Of a DNA stretch of 7,598 nucleotides, positions 1-5,812 are shown in pieces. The stretch's first letter is position 1. Each line of letters opens with the position of its first letter. A program made the position numbers and the translations under genes. The stretch comes from a bacterium (GTDB lineage Bacteria; Cyanobacteriota; Vampirovibrionia; Obscuribacterales; Obscuribacteraceae): positions 1-7,598 of the forward strand of contig JAUIJG010000260.1 of NCBI GenBank assembly GCA_030431355.1. The letters are read 5' to 3'. The notes beneath the pieces are model-generated. The model did no database searches. It saw only the letters and a program-made list of their open reading frames with translations, and was not told where the DNA came from.

Positions 1-2
1 CA

Positions 3-548
3 CCGGTATTAGAGCCACCACCACAGCATCAACCTGTAATGCCGACTCCTGCACCGGTGGAACAGCCACCTTCACAGGTTCAGCAGGAGCCACTTCCTGT
101 GGTAGAGCCGGCCCCCGAACCTGCTCCAGCGTTGCTGGCAGAGCCGCAACCAGTAGTTCCAACTCCGACTCCGGCTCCCATTTATGAGGCGATGACCCCT
201 CCTGAAACGATATTAAGTGACCCATCCGTTATGGACCTGGCCAAAAATATTCTTATAAAGGCAATCGAGCTGCAATGTTCTGAGATGCACCTGGAACTTG
301 TCCCCGAAGGTCTCAAGCTACGCTACATGATGGACGGCAACCTGCTAGCAGATACAATTCTAGCTGCGGAGATAGCTTCTGATATGGTGGCATCATATAA
401 GCTTATCGGAGGTCTTCAACCCCAGGTAAGGGACCGCCAACAAGCCAATGCCTTTTCCTCTCCAGATTTCGGAAATGTGAACCTTGTGATTCAGACAATT
501 CCGACCGGAGTAAATGAGTTGGTATCAATTTCAATTAAGTCGGCTTGA
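3..548 (+). CDS. Pro-rich protein with C-terminal stand-alone PilB/GspE-like N-domain (5' partial)
   Basis: The reading frame is open from the window edge, so the ATG at 39 is probably internal and the start lies upstream. The first ~65 visible residues are a Pro/Gln/Glu/Ala-rich linker. The last ~105 residues resemble the domain just before the ATPase core of type IV pilus/type II secretion ATPases (PilB, GspE). C-S-E-M-H-L-E stands where the family has A-S-D-I-H-I-E, G-L-K-L-R-Y-M-M-D-G-N-L stands for G-L-R-V-R-Y-R-I-D-G-V-L, and Q-T-I-P-T-G-V-N-E-L-V-S-I-S-I stands for S-T-L-P-T...G-E-K-V-V-M-R-I-L. The protein stops exactly where the ATPase core would begin: no Walker A, Walker B or Asp/His box follows. 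It is therefore probably not a motor but a partner, regulator or adaptor, and the neat domain boundary argues against random truncation. It ends 8 bp from the stop of a convergent gene. The domain match is made by eye; the role is unknown. Confidence 0.8.
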   Translation, partial: PVLEPPPQHQPVMPTPAPVEQPPSQVQQEPLPVVEPAPEPAPALLAEPQPVVPTPTPAPIYEAMTPPETILSDPSVMDLAKNILIKAIELQCSEMHLELVPEGLKLRYMMDGNLLADTILAAEIASDMVASYKLIGGLQPQVRDRQQANAFSSPDFGNVNLVIQTIPTGVNELVSISIKSA

Positions 549-556
549 GCTACAAA

Positions 557-1333
557 TCAGCTGCCCTGACCAAGAATTCGGAACCAATCATTTAAATATG
601 CGAGCTTCTCATCCAGCTCTTTCTGCTCTTTTTCATCGCTCTTGCCTTGCCGCAACTGCAGATATTTTGAGAAGCAGATACGCATTCTACTGAGCTGCTC
701 GTTAGACAAATCTCCAGCAGTTGAATTGGAGCGGCTTTTGTACTGTTCTATGGTGGACTCAAACTTTTCGGTGGCAGCTTTTGAATCCCCTTCCTTTTCC
801 AGAATCAGGCCCTCAACTAGATCTGAATCGATGGATGCATAAAAATCTCGAATCTCTTTGCGAATCGCAACGGCTCCAGAAAGGCTTTCCCTGGCTGCTT
901 TTATATGACCTATATTGATCTGGGCATAGGCAATCTCGTTTAGAATATCTGCAACATCGGCACTTTTCTTGCCAAACTTAGCAAGTTTAATTTTGTATGC
1001 TTCGTTCAAGGGTTCCAGAGACTTTTCGAATTCAGCCTTCTCCAGATAGATACGTCCCAGGCTTGTCAGGCTCCTTGCCAATCTAGGATCATCTTTACCG
1101 AATTGCTTCGCTTTTTTAATTGCAGCCAAAGCTCTGGTTTCAGCCAGGTCTAATCTTCTTACATAGAGAAGAAAATCCGTGTCATCTTGCTCCTGAAGCC
1201 AATCGAATTGTTGCTTCCACTCTTTCGACTCATACCTGGAGCCATAGGGAACATTCTCATCCTGCAGGGTGGAACAACCGCAAAGAAGCAAGAGGGAGCT
1301 AAGGACTATTACTTTGCGCGGCGCACTAAGCAT
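557..1333 (-). CDS. TPR-repeat lipoprotein
   Basis: This 258-residue protein starts with a lipoprotein signal: K/R near the N-terminus, a hydrophobic stretch at about 8-18, and the lipobox L17-C18-G19-C20, so C20 is the likely lipidated residue. The mature part is helical with TPR-like repeats at about 84-117, 126-159 and 168-201. The first two resemble the kinesin-light-chain type (R-S-L-T-S-L-G-R-I-Y at 88-97, then a P-L-N-E-A-Y-K-I motif). TPRs bind proteins, so this is probably a membrane-anchored scaffold or assembly factor, with no catalytic site visible. The ATG at 1333 lies inside the end of the upstream gene (8-bp overlap, A-T-G-C-T-T-A-G), with AGAGGA at 1336-1341 as a close ribosome binding site. 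This implies translational coupling and a shared transcript. The exact target is not visible. Confidence 0.85.
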   Translation of the reverse strand: MLSAPRKVIVLSSLLLLCGCSTLQDENVPYGSRYESKEWKQQFDWLQEQDDTDFLLYVRRLDLAETRALAAIKKAKQFGKDDPRLARSLTSLGRIYLEKAEFEKSLEPLNEAYKIKLAKFGKKSADVADILNEIAYAQINIGHIKAARESLSGAVAIRKEIRDFYASIDSDLVEGLILEKEGDSKAATEKFESTIEQYKSRSNSTAGDLSNEQLSRMRICFSKYLQLRQGKSDEKEQKELDEKLAYLNDWFRILGQGS

Positions 1334-1838
1334 CGTCCTCTTTCTCTTCTTTCTTATCTTTGTCTTCTTCTTTTGATTCTTCCTGTTTTTCTTCAGTCTT
1401 CTTGCTTTCTGAAGTAGATGCTCTCTTCTTCCCGGAGCTTTTTGAGCTGCTAGCCTTCTTATTCTTAAGAAACCAGAGACTTACAAAAATAATCATTGCC
1501 GCTATGGCTACCATTGATAAATAGTTAAAGAACACGAAAACCGCATCAGCTGCGGGATTAGGCTTGTACTTCAGCTCAACATCTATGGTTTCATAACGCT
1601 CGGAGTCAAAAAACTCCTTCTCGTCACTTTTTGAGAGGCTTTTCTTCTGTGGACCTTGATTAGATATGAGATCAGGCGGTAAATTCTTGTCTGCCTTTGT
1701 ATCGGCTTTGGTCTCAGAAGTGCTTTTCTCCACTTTAACTGAAGCACCATCGTCAGGCTTGTCTGTCTCCTGAGCTTGCGCAGAGCAAAAACAAAAAACA
1801 CACAAAAGCGCGAGTATAATTCGTATGAAAGACTTCAT
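1326..1838 (-). CDS. Single-pass membrane protein with signal peptide and charged C-terminal tail
   Basis: I do not recognise this 170-residue protein as a family member. It has a cysteine-rich Sec signal peptide (residues 1-22, likely cleavage after A20-Q21-A22) without a lipobox. Residues 23-98 form a polar, Lys/Asp/Glu/Ser-rich, probably disordered segment. A strong transmembrane helix lies at about 99-124, followed by K-N-K-K. The tail 125-170 is almost entirely Lys, Glu, Asp and Ser. The expected topology is outside N-terminus, one membrane pass and a cytoplasmic charged tail. The gene overlaps the start of the TPR lipoprotein by 8 bp, so the two are probably made together and may act at the same membrane site. 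The Shine-Dalgarno is weak (AAGG about 11 nt upstream), so the ATG at 1838 is chosen because it gives a clean signal peptide. Confidence 0.8.
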   Translation of the reverse strand: MKSFIRIILALLCVFCFCSAQAQETDKPDDGASVKVEKSTSETKADTKADKNLPPDLISNQGPQKKSLSKSDEKEFFDSERYETIDVELKYKPNPAADAVFVFFNYLSMVAIAAMIIFVSLWFLKNKKASSSKSSGKKRASTSESKKTEEKQEESKEEDKDKKEEKEDDA

Positions 1839-1884
1839 TTAAAACCAAACCTTGAATCGATCTACCTTAATTATGATCGTGCCA

Positions 1885-1890
1885 ATTATA
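1885..1890 (-). promoter_or_regulatory. Candidate -10 box for the membrane protein/TPR lipoprotein pair
   Basis: A perfect TATAAT lies on the minus strand in the 146-bp gap between the amidase stop and the ATG at 1838, giving a leader of about 40 nt. No good -35 hexamer sits 16-18 bp upstream (the sequence there is TTAAT-like), so the site is either weak, activator-dependent or fortuitous. The gap length itself supports a separate promoter for this pair. Confidence 0.35.
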
Positions 1891-1984
1891 GGTTATTTAG
1901 CAATCCAATTAACAGGGGGTTGTCAGGCGCTCGGTACCCCTCATTGGAACAGGCACTATATTCAGTTTCAAATGAACAACTCTA

Positions 1985-3190
1985 CTAGGACTCGCCAATA
2001 AGTTTTTGGTCTACCAGATCAGAGACCAAACTAATTAAACCGGATTCGCTACCCGGAGGTCCAAGAAAAGACAAAGACATGACTGTCTGAGCATCAAGCC
2101 TCACTGGAAAAGCAAGTTGCGGCAGTCCTGAAATAACCGAAAGTATCGATAGTCTTGAGTTTGCTCTTCGGTACTCGGACAGGACTTCTTCGCTGCTATT
2201 CAGCGGCGCAGGCAGATTCCATGTGGTGGGGATGCAAATAATGGAGTCACCGGCAAAATAGCTTGCTATCAATTGCTCGGCGGCAATTTTGACTCTTCTG
2301 GCAAAGTCGACTTCCGATACAGTCAGATTCTTTCCTTCCAGTAGTCGGGGGAGAATGCTTTCGCTAATTCGAGCCTGCCCACTATCGACCCAATCTCCGT
2401 AATACTGCCAGGCTTCCTGGGAGCGAATTATTGAAAAAACCAGAATCCACAAATCCAGGGTTCGAAGATCCAGGGCTATATCATGCACCGGAGCTATGTT
2501 GTTGGAGACCGCTCTTGCCTTTTCATATAGGGGAACTCGGTGGCTATCATGGACGATGTCGAAGTGTACATCGGGCAAGATTACTTTCCTGGCTGTAAAA
2601 CTACTCGACTGAGAACTTTCCCCTGTAAGGACATTGTTGACGGCTCCTATCAATTCAGGGTCTTTGCTGAACCAGCCTACCGTATCGAAACTCGGTCCAA
2701 GAGGGATAACTCCTTCTATGGGAACGGAACCATGACCGGGTCTTATTCCGAACAACCCGCAATATGCCGCAGGCACTCTCACGGAGCCTAAAGTATCTGT
2801 TCCGAGGGCAAAATCTACTAAGCCCCCTGCTGTGACTGCAGCTGACCCAGTTGAGGAGCCACCCGGTATTCTATCTGGATAGAGCGTATTCACAGGCGTT
2901 GAATAGTTTTCGTTGATTCCATCCAGACTCAAGGCCAGTTCGTCGCATTGGGTTCTTCCGGTTAAAATTGCCCCGGCATCTAGAAGTTTTTCGACGCAGG
3001 GAGCATTTACTGGAGCCGGGGGCATCTGATTCTGTTGACGCCAGACTTGCCAGGATGGGTTGCCGTTTCCTGAACACTTACCTTGAACGTCGAATAAATC
3101 TTTGACCATGAAGGTCTTTCCCTTCAGCGCTCCGGATTGTTTCTTCTGTAGGTGGAATTTATCGATTATTCCGTATAAAGATAAAGCCAA
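1985..3190 (-). CDS. Amidase-signature family hydrolase, AMI1-like
   Basis: A 401-residue cytosolic hydrolase that should cleave an amide bond using the Ser-cisSer-Lys triad of the amidase-signature family. Visible residues (numbered from 3190) are K30 in M-V-K-D, S113 as the second Ser of G-G-S-S-T-G-S, and S136 in T-D-T-L-G-S-V-R-V-P-A. The closest family I can name is plant AMI1 (indole-3-acetamide hydrolase). Shared features are Y-G-I-I-D-K-F near the N-terminus, K-D-L-F-D-V, G-N-G-N-P-S-W, F-G-I-R-P-G-H-G and S-F-D-T-V-G-W-F. The length fits AMI1, which is shorter than GatA (~485), and the single-gene setting also argues against GatA. Residue 134 is Leu where Gly is usual beside the nucleophile. 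The frame is open to a TTG at 3205, but GAGGGA at 3198-3203 sits 7 nt before the TTG at 3190, so I prefer 3190. No signal peptide is seen. The natural substrate is unknown. Confidence 0.9.
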   Translation of the reverse strand: MALSLYGIIDKFHLQKKQSGALKGKTFMVKDLFDVQGKCSGNGNPSWQVWRQQNQMPPAPVNAPCVEKLLDAGAILTGRTQCDELALSLDGINENYSTPVNTLYPDRIPGGSSTGSAAVTAGGLVDFALGTDTLGSVRVPAAYCGLFGIRPGHGSVPIEGVIPLGPSFDTVGWFSKDPELIGAVNNVLTGESSQSSSFTARKVILPDVHFDIVHDSHRVPLYEKARAVSNNIAPVHDIALDLRTLDLWILVFSIIRSQEAWQYYGDWVDSGQARISESILPRLLEGKNLTVSEVDFARRVKIAAEQLIASYFAGDSIICIPTTWNLPAPLNSSEEVLSEYRRANSRLSILSVISGLPQLAFPVRLDAQTVMSLSFLGPPGSESGLISLVSDLVDQKLIGES

Positions 3191-3197
3191 AATCGAA

Positions 3198-3203
3198 TCC
3201 CTC
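3198..3203 (-). promoter_or_regulatory. Ribosome binding site deciding the amidase start
   Basis: GAGGGA on the minus strand lies 7 nt upstream of the TTG at 3190. The alternative TTG at 3205 would overlap this site and has no purine-rich site of its own, which favours the shorter 401-residue protein. Confidence 0.55.
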
Positions 3204-3205
3204 AA

Positions 3206-3288
3206 TAGCTTTGAACCCGGACTGTTTTTCTTCGTTCTGGGTAATTAGAATATAGTGTCTTCAAGCTCAAAACTTATTAAATCAAGAA
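3206..3288. promoter_or_regulatory. Divergent intergenic region
   Basis: This 83-bp AT-rich gap separates the divergent amidase and the small membrane protein, so it should hold promoters for both directions. On the plus strand, TAGAAT (3246-3251) or the overlapping TATAGT (3251-3256) could be -10 boxes; on the minus strand TATATT (3249-3254) could serve. No convincing -35 element is properly spaced in either direction, and no inverted repeat that looks like an operator stands out. Confidence 0.3.
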
Positions 3289-3762
3289 ATGGATGTAGGT
3301 TCTACGGTTGGCAATCTGGCAATATTTACGGCTCTGTTTGCAGCCATGTCTTGCCTCGCCCTCTCCGTAGAACTCGGTGACGGTCCAAAGATAAAATCCC
3401 GGACATCCAAATTCGCCTGGATGTCGTTTCTCCCCTTCCTGGGCAAATCCCTAAAGAAAAAAGAGACTGAAAACAAGGGCTCCGGTGGTGACATCGGCAA
3501 TTTAGAGAAAACAGTTGTCACCAACGAAGCTTTGACTGATGGGGTGGCAGTTTCCGAACTTGATGAGAGCAATGCCTCGATTACTTCATTACGTGGCAGA
3601 TTTATCGATGGATTTTTAGGCCCTCGAATCAAATATGATGTGGCTCTGACCGTGCTCTACGAATCCCAGAATAAGAAAGTGGAAAAGCCGGACGAAGGTC
3701 TCGACGTGGCAACCCAGGCCTTTTTAGAAGCAACACAATCCATGGTCTTTTCAGAGGAGTGA
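3289..3762 (+). CDS. Small membrane-anchored protein of unknown function, upstream of the protease-kinase fusion
   Basis: I do not recognise this 157-residue protein. It has one hydrophobic segment at about 6-28 (a transmembrane anchor or uncleaved signal; no clear cleavage site). A short amphipathic or hydrophobic stretch follows at 43-52, then a basic patch K-S-L-K-K-K, a Gly/Ser-rich spacer, and an acidic-to-mixed soluble part ending in S-E-E. The region 100-125 is the most ordered-looking, with alternating hydrophobic residues. The stop lies 12 bp before the next gene's TTG, and that gene's ribosome binding site starts just after this stop codon, so the two are almost certainly one operon. 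A single-pass membrane protein beside a PrsW-like protease and a kinase could be a substrate or partner; this is inference from position. The Shine-Dalgarno before ATG 3289 is weak. Confidence 0.75.
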   Translation: MDVGSTVGNLAIFTALFAAMSCLALSVELGDGPKIKSRTSKFAWMSFLPFLGKSLKKKETENKGSGGDIGNLEKTVVTNEALTDGVAVSELDESNASITSLRGRFIDGFLGPRIKYDVALTVLYESQNKKVEKPDEGLDVATQAFLEATQSMVFSEE

Positions 3763-3763
3763 T

Positions 3764-3768
3764 AAGGG
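3764..3768 (+). promoter_or_regulatory. Ribosome binding site supporting a TTG start
   Basis: AAGGG lies 6 nt before the TTG at 3775 and just after the stop of the preceding gene, supporting the TTG start and coupled translation of the two genes. Confidence 0.6.
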
Positions 3769-3774
3769 TCTAAA

Positions 3775-5781
3775 TTGCATCTTAACAAGAGAGAAAAACA
3801 ATACAAGACCTGGGGCACTATTCCAGTCGGTGCTACGAAAGTGCCCATTAGATGGATCATTCTCTGGGCAGGATTTGCTGGGTGGATTGCTATAACACTG
3901 ATTAAAACAGGTCCCCCCGGGATTATTGCCTTCTCTTTTAATGTCTCTGTTGTGCTGGGACTACTGTTGCTTTCAACTTTCACCAGAACTATCCCACTGC
4001 GAACCATACTCTACATGTTTTTCGCCGGTGGACTGGTGATGGGAATGGCTTTTCTCGTGGAGCAGATTTTTCAGATCGCTCTTCTGCAGCCTATCAGATC
4101 CACCGCTGTTCCTATCATTGAGGAAGCATTAAAAATAAGCCCCATTCTTCTCCATCTCCATAGAACTAGAAAATTCACCCTTCACACCTACGGATTGACT
4201 GATTTTATCTTGATGGGAGCAGCAGTGGGTGCCGGATTCGGCGTAGTAAATGATGCCTTTGTTCATGTAGCCAATAACTGGAACCATCATATTCAGTGGC
4301 TACCCACAGCAGATTTCGTCTACGGACAATTTCTGGTGGCAGGACATGTGGTCTGGACCGCAATAGCTTCTTTCTTCATCGGAAGTTTCCAGTATGCAAG
4401 AGTAAGGAGCGAGAAACTCGCATGGCTAATAGGATTGCTTGGCTTGGTGTGGGCCTCCTATGATCACTTCGCTTCTTTGCACTTTATGCATCCCCACCAG
4501 TTCGTATCCTCCAGTGTAAAACTATTCACCGCCGGTGGTTTCGCCAGCGTATATATATTTGTTAGTGCGCTATTTATAGCGCTCCTATTCGACTATTATG
4601 TGGCAATCAAATGGAGCCTCAAAGCCCCAGGATTCAAGCTGCCGAAAAGAGGACAGCTAACGGATGGATTTGCCGGGCTGTGGGATTTTATACTCGACCG
4701 CAGACGCCTGGCCAACGCTAATTTCAAAAGACATTTTTTGAAGAGCAATCAGAATGCATCCATGACTGTGGCTATTTTGTCGCAGTCATTGTTAAACTAT
4801 CACCACCCACCTAAGATGGCTCGCATTTTAGAAGCGATGAGTGACGCTCCGGATAAAACAGTTCATCTCACCTCGGATGACTCCATCGATGAAAGCCTTG
4901 ATGACGAGCTGCTCACCACCCATCGACTTCGCCTTCCCGAGCAGTATCAAATCATTTCCAGAATCTCCCTTGGGGGAATGGGGGCTATCTACAAAGGACG
5001 CCACAGGAAGACAAACGCAGCCCTGGCAATAAAAGTTCTACATCCCCACGTGGCCAGTAAAGAGTCTAATATTCAGCGCTTCGAAAGGGAAGCCCAGGCA
5101 GCCTCAAAACTGAATCATCCTAATTTGGTTGTCATTCATGACTATGGTTTAACAGAAGATGAAGTTCCCTATTTGATCATGGAGTTAATCGAAGGGCAGA
5201 CCCTGAGAGCAGAGATTGGCAAAAACAATGGGTTACCTCCCAGGCAGTTTTTCGACATTTTTGATCAGATATGTGATGCCCTGGAGCATGCCCATAAAAG
5301 AGGCGTTATTCATAGAGATATAAAGCCCAGTAATGTTCTGATCATGAAAAGTGATGCCAGGGAAAATTACGTAAAATTAGTCGACTTCGGTATCGCAAAG
5401 GTGGTGGCATCCCAGGATCTCAATGAGCAAGAGTTGACAGCCACTGGCGATATCGTCGGAAGTCCTCTTTATATGAGTCCGGAACAATGCGTTGGAGACG
5501 AACTTGATCTTAGAACGGATATTTACTCTCTGGGCTGTGTAATGTACGAAGCCATCGCCGGGAAACCGCCTTTCATGGCTCCTAACGCAGTCAAAACCAT
5601 ATTCAAGCATGTGAACGTGAAACCGGACCCGATAACGGTGGCAAATCCCAATATAGCCATTCCTCCACAATTGGAGCAGATACTATTTAAGTCCCTTGAG
5701 AAATCTCCGGCCCAGAGATACCAATCCATGGAAGAGTTGAGGCAGGCGCTTGCCGGATGCCGATCGATGATGGCAGTCTAA
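3775..5781 (+). CDS. PrsW-like intramembrane protease fused to a Ser/Thr protein kinase
   Basis: A 668-residue two-part membrane protein. Residues 25-275 have about eight transmembrane helices and PrsW-family marks: E116-E117-A-L-K for the EExxK motif, G152-A-G-F-G-V-V-N-D160 for the usual GxGFAxxEN, H191 in G-H-V-V-W-T, and D230-H231. PrsW cleaves anti-sigma factors such as RsiW within the membrane. A linker (~281-388) leads to a complete Hanks-type kinase (~389-660). Its marks are a Gly loop at 396-406, K420, the helix-C glutamate E439, H513-R-D515 with K517 and N520, D537-F-G, S568-P-E, D582, and R648. T555 and T557 lie in the activation segment. All catalytic kinase residues are present, but the first Gly of the loop is Ser398. 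There is no PASTA, FHA or extracellular domain after the kinase. The protein starts at TTG, 12 bp after the upstream gene. The protease call is family inference: motif 2 has Asn-Asp instead of Glu-Asn. Confidence 0.85.
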   Translation: MHLNKREKQYKTWGTIPVGATKVPIRWIILWAGFAGWIAITLIKTGPPGIIAFSFNVSVVLGLLLLSTFTRTIPLRTILYMFFAGGLVMGMAFLVEQIFQIALLQPIRSTAVPIIEEALKISPILLHLHRTRKFTLHTYGLTDFILMGAAVGAGFGVVNDAFVHVANNWNHHIQWLPTADFVYGQFLVAGHVVWTAIASFFIGSFQYARVRSEKLAWLIGLLGLVWASYDHFASLHFMHPHQFVSSSVKLFTAGGFASVYIFVSALFIALLFDYYVAIKWSLKAPGFKLPKRGQLTDGFAGLWDFILDRRRLANANFKRHFLKSNQNASMTVAILSQSLLNYHHPPKMARILEAMSDAPDKTVHLTSDDSIDESLDDELLTTHRLRLPEQYQIISRISLGGMGAIYKGRHRKTNAALAIKVLHPHVASKESNIQRFEREAQAASKLNHPNLVVIHDYGLTEDEVPYLIMELIEGQTLRAEIGKNNGLPPRQFFDIFDQICDALEHAHKRGVIHRDIKPSNVLIMKSDARENYVKLVDFGIAKVVASQDLNEQELTATGDIVGSPLYMSPEQCVGDELDLRTDIYSLGCVMYEAIAGKPPFMAPNAVKTIFKHVNVKPDPITVANPNIAIPPQLEQILFKSLEKSPAQRYQSMEELRQALAGCRSMMAV

Positions 5782-5812
5782 TTAGCAAATCAAGGGAAAT
5801 GTCGACCTGGTG

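Noticed and set aside
39..41. ATG as start of the first gene
   Set aside because: The frame is open upstream to the window edge with the same Pro-rich composition, so the gene more likely starts outside the window.
1915..1940. GGGGT...ACCCC inverted repeat between the amidase and the membrane protein
   Set aside because: Short stem, long loop and no T-run; too weak to call a terminator or operator.
2540..2791. Plus-strand open frame inside the amidase gene
   Set aside because: Antisense to catalytic-motif coding sequence of a well-supported gene; no recognisable product.
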